Notes under the pieces: model-generated | The model's input: the letters and a program-made list of their open reading frames with translations, nothing else | Told to the model about the DNA's origin: nothing | The model's database searches: none | DNA from: Roseococcus pinisoli | GTDB taxonomy: Bacteria > Pseudomonadota > Alphaproteobacteria > Acetobacterales > Acetobacteraceae | Direction: 5' to 3' | Assembly: GCF_018413645.1 (NCBI RefSeq) | Contig: NZ_JAHCDA010000005.1 | Coordinates: 186,001-250,000, forward strand | DNA: 64,000 nucleotides | Shown here: positions 37,708 to 45,650 of the stretch, one piece after another | Layout: each line of letters starts with the position of its first letter | Numbering within the stretch: position 1 is the stretch's first letter | Program-made: the position numbers and the translations under genes

Positions 37708-39237
37708 ATGACCAACACCTCCACCCCCAGCACCCGCCGCCGCCGCGCCGGCTTCGCCGCCGTGCTCATGGCCGGCACCGTCCTCGGCGGCCTGGCCTTC
37801 TGGGACGGTTCGGCCGGCGCGCAGAGCGCCCAGCCGATCAACCCCGCCCCCGTCACCCGCCAGGCCGTGGCCCTGCCCGGCTTCGCCGATCTCGTGGACC
37901 GCGTCCGCCCCGCCGTCGTGACCATCACCGCGACCGAGCGCGTGGCCAATGCCTCCGGCCGCTCGCCCTTCCCCGAGGGCAGCGAGCAGGACCAGATGTT
38001 CCGCCGCTTCTTCGGCCAGCAGGGCGGCGACCAGCAGCAGCAGCGCGGCGGCCGGGCCCTCGGCTCGGGCTTCGTGGTGAAGGCCGACGGCACCATCGTG
38101 ACCAACAACCACGTGGTCCGCGATGCCGGCACCGTGACCGTGACGCTGGAGGACGGCCGTGAGCTGCCGGCCCGCGTCGTCGGCCGCGACGCCCGCACCG
38201 ACATCGCCGTGCTGAAGGTCGAGGCCGGCGCTCCCCTGCCCTTCCTCGAGCTCGGTGACAGCGCGCATGCCCGCGTCGGCGACTGGGTGGTGGCCATGGG
38301 CAACCCCTTCGGCCTGGGCGGCACGGTGACCACGGGCGTCGTCTCGGCGCGCGGCCGCAACATCGGCCAGGGTCCCTATGACGACTTCCTGCAGATCGAC
38401 GCCTCGATCAACAGCGGCAACTCGGGCGGCCCGCTCTTCGCGCTGGATGGCTCGGTGATCGGCGTGAACACGGCCATCTTCTCGCCCTCCGGCGGCTCGG
38501 TCGGCATCGGCTTCGCCATCCCGTCCAACATGGTTCGCCAGGTGGTGACGCAGATCGAGACCAACGGCCATGTGGAGCGCGGCTTCCTCGGCGCCACGAC
38601 GCAGAACCTGACGCCGGCCCTGGCCCGCGCCATGCGCCTGCCGCGCCCCGAGGGCGCCCTGGTCGGCGAGATCCAGGCGAACAGCCCCGCCGCCCGCGGC
38701 GGCCTGCGCCCCGGCGACGTGGTGACCAAGGTCGGCGAGACGTCGGTCACCAACCCGCGTGACCTGGCCCGCCTCATCGGCGACAGCCGCCCGGGCAGCA
38801 CCGTGCAGCTGACCGTGCAGCGCGACGGCCAGAGCCGCGATGTCTCCGTGACCCTCGCCACGCTGCAGGACGGCGACGGCAGCAGCGCCCGCGGCGGCAA
38901 GCCCGGCCAGCGCGGCGAGCGTGAGGAGCAGCGCGGCGGCCCGGTGGGCGTGGCGCTGGCCCCGATCGATGCGCGGGCCCGGCAGGCGCTCAACCTTCCG
39001 GACGGCGCGAGCGGCGCGGTGGTCGCGGGCGTCCGCCCGGACAGCCCGGCCGCCGAGGCCGGCCTGCGCGAAGGCGACGTGATCGTGGGCGTGGGTAGCC
39101 GCGACGTGGCGGATGTGAACCAGGTCGCGACCGCGATCCGCGAGGCCGGCCGCGAGCCGGGCGCGGCGGTGGCGTTGCGCATCATCCGCGAAGGCCAGAG
39201 CGCCTTCGTGGCCGTGCAGATCCCCGCCCGCGGCTAA
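37708..39237 (+). CDS. degP: Periplasmic serine protease DegP/HtrA (Do family)
   Basis: 509 residues from ATG 37708, with a GGAG ribosome site. An N-terminal signal (about 15-38, ending AQS) sends it to the periplasm. The trypsin-like triad is His135 (VTNNHVV), Asp165 (DARTDIAVLK) and Ser239 (NSGNSGGPLF). PDZ1 (about 285-370) and PDZ2 (about 410-500) follow, separated by a Gly/Arg-rich linker. Family knowledge: it degrades or chaperones misfolded envelope proteins. A strong terminator follows. Confidence 0.96.
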   Translation: MTNTSTPSTRRRRAGFAAVLMAGTVLGGLAFWDGSAGAQSAQPINPAPVTRQAVALPGFADLVDRVRPAVVTITATERVANASGRSPFPEGSEQDQMFRRFFGQQGGDQQQQRGGRALGSGFVVKADGTIVTNNHVVRDAGTVTVTLEDGRELPARVVGRDARTDIAVLKVEAGAPLPFLELGDSAHARVGDWVVAMGNPFGLGGTVTTGVVSARGRNIGQGPYDDFLQIDASINSGNSGGPLFALDGSVIGVNTAIFSPSGGSVGIGFAIPSNMVRQVVTQIETNGHVERGFLGATTQNLTPALARAMRLPRPEGALVGEIQANSPAARGGLRPGDVVTKVGETSVTNPRDLARLIGDSRPGSTVQLTVQRDGQSRDVSVTLATLQDGDGSSARGGKPGQRGEREEQRGGPVGVALAPIDARARQALNLPDGASGAVVAGVRPDSPAAEAGLREGDVIVGVGSRDVADVNQVATAIREAGREPGAAVALRIIREGQSAFVAVQIPARG

Positions 39238-39250
39238 AGCGGACGAGCTG

Positions 39251-39330
39251 CCCGGACCCCTTCCCCCGCTCTCCCAGGGGGTCCGGGACACTGAGCCACG
39301 CGGGCCGCCCCCCGGCCTGCGTGGCTTTTT
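39251..39330 (+). terminator. Tandem terminator after degP
   Basis: The first hairpin is CCCGGACCCC / GGGGTCCGGG (39251-39260 and 39278-39287). The second is AGCCACGCGGGCCG / CGGCCTGCGTGGCT (39294-39307 and 39313-39326) with one G-T pair, followed directly by TTTTT (39326-39330). The second is a textbook Rho-independent terminator. Confidence 0.85.
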
Positions 39331-39337
39331 CTGTCGC

Positions 39338-40402
39338 TCAGCCCAGCAGGGCGCGGCAGTCGAGATCCTCGGCCGCCATGTGGACGCGCTCCAGGTTGTT
39401 CCACCAGATGAGCGGCGGAATGCCGAGCGCGTGCTGCCAGACCGGCGTGGTGATCTGCCAGAGCACCGAAAGGCGGTAATCCTCCTGCAGCGCCGCGCGG
39501 TCGTAGCCGCGGACGCCGCAGGCCAGCAGTTCCGTATGATAGGTGTCCAGCAGCGGCCCCTCGAACCGCCGCCGCATCTCGGGATACCAGTGGATCGCCA
39601 TCATATAGGCGAGGTCCACCGTCGCGACGTCCAGCGACCAGCCATCCCAGTCGAAGAGCCGCGCTTCGCCCTGCCCTGCCGTCTTCGGCAGGAAGCAGTT
39701 CCAGATATGCGCGTCGCCGTGGATGATCGTCATGTGGCGATGGCTGCGGTAGCGCGCGCCCAGGCGGGGCGCCGCTTCGAACAGCCGGGCATAGAGCTCG
39801 CGCCGGCCGGCTGACAGGCCGTCGCCGGCCTGCTCGGCGAAGCGGGCGTATTTCTCCCTCATCTCCTGGAGCCATCCCTCCATGCCGGCGGCGTCCGGCC
39901 ATGACCCGATATCGACGCCGAGGCGCGGATGGTCCCACCAGGCGGCATGGAAGCGCGCCCGTGCCCGCATGATCGCCTGGCCATCCGCAAGATCGGGCGG
40001 CAGCGGCCAGGGTGTCGCGGTGCGGTGGCTGTCGGTCAGGTCCTCGAGCAGGAGGTGCCAGGTGCCGGTCTCCGCCTCCGAGGCGGCGTCGTAGCAGCGC
40101 GGCAGGAGGCCCGGCGGCGTGGCGGGCGCCACCTTTTGGTAGAAGGCGACCTCGTGCGAGCCGAACTTCCAGGGCCCTCCGGGGCGCCCGGCCAGGCCCG
40201 CCTTCAGGATCAGCGTTTCCGGGAAACCGGCCGCCGCCCCGTCATGGTCCAGGCGCAGCCGGAAGATATGGGAAAGCAGCGTCGGGAAGGACTTCCGGAC
40301 CGCGACCTCGCGGACGCGCCCCCCGCCCGGCAGGCCGGAACGGTGGAGCGCCTCCGTCAGGAAGGCGGCGTCGATCCCCGGAGGGAGGGCTTCGGTGGTC
40401 AT
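39338..40402 (-). CDS. Aminoglycoside phosphotransferase-fold (APH/EcKinase-like) protein
   Basis: 354 residues from ATG 40402. Brenner's phosphotransferase motif HGDAHIWN is at 228-235 and the Mg-binding DWD motif at 251-253 (RLFDWDGWSLD). The N-lobe has a Lys in TLILKAGL (about residue 67) and a Glu in GSHEVAFY that fit ATP binding. The substrate is unknown: APH-fold kinases act on antibiotics, choline, sugars and ecdysteroids. Convergent with degP. Confidence 0.8.
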   Translation of the reverse strand: MTTEALPPGIDAAFLTEALHRSGLPGGGRVREVAVRKSFPTLLSHIFRLRLDHDGAAAGFPETLILKAGLAGRPGGPWKFGSHEVAFYQKVAPATPPGLLPRCYDAASEAETGTWHLLLEDLTDSHRTATPWPLPPDLADGQAIMRARARFHAAWWDHPRLGVDIGSWPDAAGMEGWLQEMREKYARFAEQAGDGLSAGRRELYARLFEAAPRLGARYRSHRHMTIIHGDAHIWNCFLPKTAGQGEARLFDWDGWSLDVATVDLAYMMAIHWYPEMRRRFEGPLLDTYHTELLACGVRGYDRAALQEDYRLSVLWQITTPVWQHALGIPPLIWWNNLERVHMAAEDLDCRALLG

Positions 40403-40470
40403 GCGCGGCCGCCTTGCTGAAGCGGCCCGCATCTAGCCCGAACCCCCGGGCCGTCACAACGAAAGCGGCG

Positions 40471-42237
40471 TTACGACCGCGGCGCGCGCGACGTGGCCGG
40501 GCGCTTCCGGCCGCCCTCGCCCGCGCGGGGCTTGCCCTGATAGGCAGGGCGCGGCTTGCTCGGATGGGCGGAGCGCGGCCCCGCCGCCCCACGATCGGCC
40601 GGGCCCATGGAGGCCGCGGGCTCGATGCGGATATGCGCGTCGTCCTGGCCAGGCTTGGCCGCGGCGATGGCGAAGCGGTCGGCCAGGTAGGGCGCCACCT
40701 CGAAGCGAGTCTCGCGGTCGAGGATGCGGATCTGGCCGATCGCCTCGCGGGTCACATGGCCGCGGTGGCAGAGGAAGGGCAGGATCCAGCGCGGGTCGGC
40801 CTGGTTGTTGCGGCCGACATTCATGCGGAACCACACGCCCTCGACGGCCTCGCCCGTCTGGTTGGCGCGCGGCGCCCGCGGCGCGGCGTCCCGGTCGGGG
40901 CGCGGTCCCTGGGCATAGGACACCGGGCCAGCAAGCTCCTCGGGCGCCGGCAGCGGCGCGCGGAGCAGCTTCGCCAGGGCGGCGGCCAGGGCCTCGGGGT
41001 TGCGGCCTTCCAGCAGCTGGCGGCCCAGGGCCAGATCGGCCTCCTCCGGCATCTGGTCCAGCATGGCCATCGCGGATTCGACGATGCGCTCGCCGTCCTT
41101 CGCGTGGATCTCCTCGGCGCTGGGCGCGGGCGACCACGCCGCCTGGAGCTTGGCGCCCATCAGCAGGCGCTCGGCGATGCGGCGGCGGTTATGCGGCACG
41201 ACCAGCGCGCTGATGCCCTTCTTGCCCGCGCGGCCGGTGCGGCCGGAGCGGTGCAGCAGGGTCTCGGGATCGTTCGGCAGGTCGGCATGGATGACCAGCG
41301 CGAGGTCCGGCAGATCGAGGCCGCGGGCGGCGACGTCGGTCGCGACGCAGACGCGGGCGCGGCCGTCGCGCAGGCCCTGCATGGCGCGGGTGCGCTCGGC
41401 CTGGGACAGCTCGCCGGACAGCGCCACGGCCGAGAAGCCGCGCTCGACGAGGTTGCCGTGCAGGCGGTTCACCGCGGCGCGGGTGCCGCAGAAGACGATG
41501 GCCGTGCGCGGATCGAGGAAGCGTAGCGTGTTGACCACGGCGCGCTCCATCTCGCCCGGGGCGATGGAGAGGGCGCGGTATTCGATGTCGCTGTGCTGGC
41601 GGCCCTCGCCGGTGGCGGCGATGCGCAGCGCGTCGCGCTGGAAGTTCTTCGCCAGCTGCGCGATGGGGCGCGGCACGGTGGCGGAGAAGAGCAGCGTGCG
41701 CCGCTCGACGGGCAGGGCCTCGAGAATGGCCTCGAGGTCCTCGCGGAAGCCGAGGTCGAGCATCTCGTCGGCCTCGTCCAGCACCACGGCGCGCATGGAT
41801 TGCGGGCGGAGGTTGCCGCGCTCGATATGGTCGCGCAGGCGGCCGGGCGTGCCGACGACGATATGCGCGCCATGCGCCAGCTGCCGGCGCTCGGTCATGG
41901 GGTCCATGCCGCCGACGCAGGAGACGACACGGCCGCCGGCGCGGGCATAGAGCCAGGTCAGCTCGACCTGGACCTGAAGAGCAAGCTCGCGCGTGGGCGC
42001 GACGACAAGGGCGAGCGGCAGGCCGGCCGGCGGCAGCCGCGCCTCCTCGCCGAGCAGGTCGCCCGACATGGCGAGGCCATAGGCAACGGTCTTGCCGGAG
42101 CCGGTCTGGGCGGAAACGAGCAGATCGCGGCCGGCGGTCTCGGCCTCCAGCACCGCGGCCTGGACGGCGGTGGGCTCGGCATAGCCGCGTTCAGCGAGGG
42201 CAGCCGCGATGGGCGCGGCGAGCGTGGGAAAGGGCAT
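40471..42237 (-). CDS. DEAD-box RNA helicase with DbpA-type RNA-binding domain
   Basis: 588 residues from ATG 42237, with an AGGA ribosome site. Q-motif Gln26, Walker A AQTGSGKT at 43-50, motif Ia PTRELALQ, motif II VLDEADEML, motif III FSATVP and motif VI HRSGRTGRAGKKG are all present. A DbpA/CsdA RNA-binding domain follows (about 465-545, beginning GVWFRMNVGRNNQADPRWIL), then a basic Arg/Gly/Lys-rich tail. This resembles DeaD/CsdA helicases of ribosome assembly and cold adaptation. A hairpin sits in its leader. Confidence 0.92.
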   Translation of the reverse strand: MPFPTLAAPIAAALAERGYAEPTAVQAAVLEAETAGRDLLVSAQTGSGKTVAYGLAMSGDLLGEEARLPPAGLPLALVVAPTRELALQVQVELTWLYARAGGRVVSCVGGMDPMTERRQLAHGAHIVVGTPGRLRDHIERGNLRPQSMRAVVLDEADEMLDLGFREDLEAILEALPVERRTLLFSATVPRPIAQLAKNFQRDALRIAATGEGRQHSDIEYRALSIAPGEMERAVVNTLRFLDPRTAIVFCGTRAAVNRLHGNLVERGFSAVALSGELSQAERTRAMQGLRDGRARVCVATDVAARGLDLPDLALVIHADLPNDPETLLHRSGRTGRAGKKGISALVVPHNRRRIAERLLMGAKLQAAWSPAPSAEEIHAKDGERIVESAMAMLDQMPEEADLALGRQLLEGRNPEALAAALAKLLRAPLPAPEELAGPVSYAQGPRPDRDAAPRAPRANQTGEAVEGVWFRMNVGRNNQADPRWILPFLCHRGHVTREAIGQIRILDRETRFEVAPYLADRFAIAAAKPGQDDAHIRIEPAASMGPADRGAAGPRSAHPSKPRPAYQGKPRAGEGGRKRPATSRAPRS

Positions 42238-42263
42238 TTCGGATCCTGATGGGGCGCAAACCC

Positions 42264-42294
42264 ACATCGGGCGTAGCGCGCGCCCGCCCGATGT
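42264..42294 (-). promoter_or_regulatory. Perfect 10-bp hairpin between the ABC-F gene and the helicase
   Basis: ACATCGGGCG at 42264-42273 pairs with CGCCCGATGT at 42285-42294. It ends 27 bp upstream of the helicase start on the minus strand and about 74 bp after the ABC-F stop. It may terminate ABC-F transcripts or form a structured leader for the helicase mRNA. Confidence 0.5.
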
Positions 42295-42367
42295 AGGGGC
42301 GGCAAGGCCTCCGGCAAAGCGCGGATCGGACATCGCCGCAATGCATTGCGGCATGGCGGGCGGCCGA

Positions 42368-43954
42368 TCAGCCCTTCGGGGAGAGATGCAGGCGCCGTGT
42401 GATGCCGATGCCCTCCAGGAAAACCTCGTCATGGCTGACCACCAGCAGCGCGCCGTCATAGGCGCGCAGGCCGATCTCCACGGTCTCGATCGAATCAAGA
42501 TCGAGATGATTGGTCGGCTCGTCGAGAACCAGCAGCGACGGCGGCGTCCCACCCAGGGCGCAGGCGAGGCCGGCGCGCAGAACCTGCCCCCCGCTGAGGG
42601 CCGCGACGGGCTGCAGGGCGGCGTCGGCGCGGAACATAAACCGCGCGAGGGCCGCCCGGCAGTCGTTTTCCTGCGCCTGCGGATGAAGGCGCAGGAAGTT
42701 GTCCCGGATCGACAGCGCAGGATCGAGCAGGCTGACCTGCTGGTCGAGCACGGCCATGTCGGGCGTTGTCCACACGCTGCCGCTCCGGGGGCGCAACTCG
42801 CCCGTTAGGAGCCGCAAGAAGGTGGTCTTGCCGCAGCCATTCGGTCCGGTGACGGCAATCCGCTCGGGACCGACCATCATGAGGCTCAGGTCACGAAGAA
42901 CCGGTCTGGCAGGATCGTAGCCGGTCGTGACGGCTTCGACCGACAAGACCGTTCGGCCCGCGGGCAGGCCGGACGGCGGCAGGACCACGGAAAACGGTTC
43001 GAGGACCTCAATGTGGCCGCGCGCCTCCGTCGCAACCTCGGCCGCCTGCTCCCTTCGCCGCTCCGCAAGGCGGGCCTGGGCACCACCTGTGCCCTCGCTT
43101 TGGTTCTTCAGCCCCCCGAGCACGATCCGCGGCATGTCGCCCCTTGCGCGCTTACGCTGCCCAGCACCGTCTTTCCGCGCCTTGCGCTCCGCCGTCTCCT
43201 GGACGCTGCGCGCAAGCTCCGCCATGCGCTTCTCGGCATCCGACAGGTCACGCCGCGCGGCGGCGAGCTCGCGGGCCTTGCAGGCGCGATAGTGGCTCCA
43301 ATTCCCGCCGTAGCGGGTGGCGCCAAGCGAAGTCAGCTCGACGGTGCAGTCCATCCGCTCGAGCAGCTCCCGGTCATGGCTCACGACGACCGCGCCGCCA
43401 CGCCAGCGGGTCATCAGCTCGATCACCGCCTCGCGCCCGCCACGGTCCAGGTTGTTGGTGGGCTCATCCAGGAGGAGGAAGTCGGGCTCCGAGAAAACCA
43501 GCGCAGCGAGGCTCACCCGCGTGCGCTGGCCGCCGGAAAGCGCCGTCAGGAGCGTCTGTGGCCCCACGTCGAGCCCAAGGCCGGCCAAGGCGGCCGCGAG
43601 GCGCGATTCCAGCGACCAGTCAGCCGTCAGGAGATCCTCATCGGAAGCCCGTCCCTCCTCAGCCCGCCGAAGCTGCGACAGGGCCTCCGTAACGCCGAAG
43701 AGGTCCGCGACGGTCTCGCCCGCACGGGCCTGAACCGACTGACGCAGGAAACCGATGCGACCGCTCACCATCACCCCACCCGCAGCGGGGCGGAGGTCGC
43801 CGGCCATCAACCGGAGGAGCGTGGTCTTTCCCGTGCCGTTGCGGCCGATCAGACCGGTTCGCTCGGGACCGAAGACGAGGTCGAGATCGGAAAGGAGGGC
43901 GTGGCCCTCAGACGTGGACCAGGAAAGTCTGGAAAGTGTGATGACGGCAGGCAT
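42368..43954 (-). CDS. ABC-F family ATPase
   Basis: 528-residue duplicated ABC protein without membrane helices. The first cassette has Walker A GRNGTGKT at 37-44, signature LSGGQRTRVSLAALVF, and Walker B LLLDEPTNNLD. The linker is Arg/Lys/Glu-rich. The second cassette has GPNGCGKTTFLRLLTG and LVLDEPTNHLDLDS. Start ATG 43954 is preferred over TTG 43978. ABC-F proteins act on ribosomes; some give antibiotic resistance. Subfamily is unclear from sequence alone. Confidence 0.9.
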   Translation of the reverse strand: MPAVITLSRLSWSTSEGHALLSDLDLVFGPERTGLIGRNGTGKTTLLRLMAGDLRPAAGGVMVSGRIGFLRQSVQARAGETVADLFGVTEALSQLRRAEEGRASDEDLLTADWSLESRLAAALAGLGLDVGPQTLLTALSGGQRTRVSLAALVFSEPDFLLLDEPTNNLDRGGREAVIELMTRWRGGAVVVSHDRELLERMDCTVELTSLGATRYGGNWSHYRACKARELAAARRDLSDAEKRMAELARSVQETAERKARKDGAGQRKRARGDMPRIVLGGLKNQSEGTGGAQARLAERRREQAAEVATEARGHIEVLEPFSVVLPPSGLPAGRTVLSVEAVTTGYDPARPVLRDLSLMMVGPERIAVTGPNGCGKTTFLRLLTGELRPRSGSVWTTPDMAVLDQQVSLLDPALSIRDNFLRLHPQAQENDCRAALARFMFRADAALQPVAALSGGQVLRAGLACALGGTPPSLLVLDEPTNHLDLDSIETVEIGLRAYDGALLVVSHDEVFLEGIGITRRLHLSPKG

Positions 43955-44042
43955 GGATATGGATTTCCCCGGCAACAAGGCAGAACGAGATTGCTGTCGG
44001 GTGGAAATCCATGGTGACGCGTATCCGGAACCGGGAAAGAGC

Positions 44043-44084
44043 GGGAGGTAAGATGATCCGCGCCGGATCGCAAGGCCACCTCCC
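44043..44084 (-). terminator. Terminator of the hyuAB operon
   Basis: Nested inverted repeat just past the hyuB stop: GGGAGGT (44043-44049) pairs with ACCTCCC (44078-44084), and inside it GATCCG (44055-44060) pairs with CGGATC (44064-44069). On the minus strand it is followed by GCTCTTTCCC, a weak T-run. Confidence 0.55.
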
Positions 44085-44090
44085 GGTTGG

Positions 44091-45650
44091 CTACTCCTTC
44101 GGAAACATGCCGCCGCCGCCCGGCATCTCCACCACCAGCCGATCTCCGGCCGGAATGACCTGGAAGCCCTTGGCCTTCAGCACCGCGCCCGAGCCCAGCT
44201 TCACCACCCCCTTCGCCCCATCCGCCCCGCCATGCCGGCCGCGTGCCGGATAGGTCACGCGCTCGAAGGTCGCGAAGATGCCGAAAGCCTCCCCATGGCG
44301 GTGCGCCACCTCCATGATCTGGCCGTCGCCGCCCCGGTACTTGCCCTCGCCCCCCGAGCCGTCGCGCAGATCCTTCCGCCAGACGACCAGCGGCGCCACG
44401 GTCTCCGTCACCTCGACCGGCACGTTCTTCACGCCGGAAGGATAGGGCGTGGCGGAGAGGCCATCCTGCGCGGGCCGCGCGCCCGCGCCGCCGGAATGGA
44501 ACATGGTGGCCATGAAGGGCCGGGCAGTGGCGCCCGTCAGCCCCTGCCCGGCGCCGAGCTTGAGGTTCCAAAGGTTGGAGGTGCCCTCCGCCGGCACCCG
44601 GCCGGGCAACGCCTGGTCCAGCGCGCCGAAGACCACGTCGGGCATCATATGGCCCATGGTGCTGCGCGCGTTCACGGCGGCCGGGAAAAGCGCGTTGACG
44701 ATGCTGCCCTCCGGCGCCGTGACCCTGATGAGGTCGAGCGAGCCGGCATTGTTCGGGATTTCCGGTCCCACGATGCAGCGCACGCCGAAGGCCGTGTAGG
44801 CATCAGTATAGCAGAGCGGGCAGTTGATGCCGAAGCCGCTCTGCGGCGAGGTGCCTGCATAGTCCACCGCGATATGGTCCTCGGCGATGGTGAGCGTGGC
44901 GTGCAGGTCGATCGGCGCCTCCATGCCGTCGATCCGCATATGGCTTTTCCACGTGCCCTTCGGCAGGACCGCGATCTCCTTGAGCATCGCCTCGCGCGAG
45001 CGGGCGATGATGTGCTCGCCCAGCACCTCGAGATCGTCGAGCCCGTTCTCCTCCAGCATGGCGGAGAGGCGGCGCTCGCCCGTCTCGTTGCAGGCCATGA
45101 GGGCATAGATGTCGCCCTCCACCTGCACCGGCTCGCGGACATTGGCGCGGATGAGGTCGATCAACCACTGGTCCACCACGCCCTCACGCGCGAGCGGCAT
45201 GATGGGGATGCGCACGCCCTCGTGGAAAATCTGGCGGCCGTCCGGCGAGAGGCCGATGCCGCCGATATCCACCACATGCACGGTGCAGGAGAACAGCCCG
45301 ACCATCTTCCCCTTGTGGAAAGCCGGCGAGGTGACGACGACGTCGTAGAGATGCCCCGTGCCCAGCCAGGGATCGTTGGTGACGTAGTGGTCGCCCTCCT
45401 TCATCTCGGCGGCCGGGATCTTCGCGAGGAAATGCTTCACGCTGCGCGCCATCGAATTGATGTGGCCGGGCGTGCCGGTCACCGCCTGGGCGAGCATGCG
45501 CCCCTCCACGTCGAAGACGCCGGCGGAGATGTCGCCGGCCTCGCGTGCGGAGGTGGAGAAGGCGGTGCGGACCAGCGTCTTGGCCTGCTCCTCCACCACG
45601 GAGAGCAGCCGGTTCCACATGACCTGGAGGCGGATGTCGTTCTGGCTCAT
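44091..45650 (-). CDS. hyuB: Hydantoinase B / 5-oxoprolinase B-type subunit HyuB
   Basis: 519 residues. The N-terminus (MSQNDIRLQVMWNRLLSVVEEQA) and the motifs ISAGVFDVEGRMLAQAVTGTPGHINSM, NDPWLGTGHLYDVVV and MPDVVFGAL are characteristic of the HyuB family. Partners HyuA and HyuB form ATP-dependent amidases or carboxylases acting on N-methylhydantoin, 5-oxoproline or acetone-type ketones. It starts 4 bp inside the hyuA stop, so the two are cotranslated. The exact substrate cannot be read from sequence. Confidence 0.9.
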   Translation of the reverse strand: MSQNDIRLQVMWNRLLSVVEEQAKTLVRTAFSTSAREAGDISAGVFDVEGRMLAQAVTGTPGHINSMARSVKHFLAKIPAAEMKEGDHYVTNDPWLGTGHLYDVVVTSPAFHKGKMVGLFSCTVHVVDIGGIGLSPDGRQIFHEGVRIPIMPLAREGVVDQWLIDLIRANVREPVQVEGDIYALMACNETGERRLSAMLEENGLDDLEVLGEHIIARSREAMLKEIAVLPKGTWKSHMRIDGMEAPIDLHATLTIAEDHIAVDYAGTSPQSGFGINCPLCYTDAYTAFGVRCIVGPEIPNNAGSLDLIRVTAPEGSIVNALFPAAVNARSTMGHMMPDVVFGALDQALPGRVPAEGTSNLWNLKLGAGQGLTGATARPFMATMFHSGGAGARPAQDGLSATPYPSGVKNVPVEVTETVAPLVVWRKDLRDGSGGEGKYRGGDGQIMEVAHRHGEAFGIFATFERVTYPARGRHGGADGAKGVVKLGSGAVLKAKGFQVIPAGDRLVVEMPGGGGMFPKE

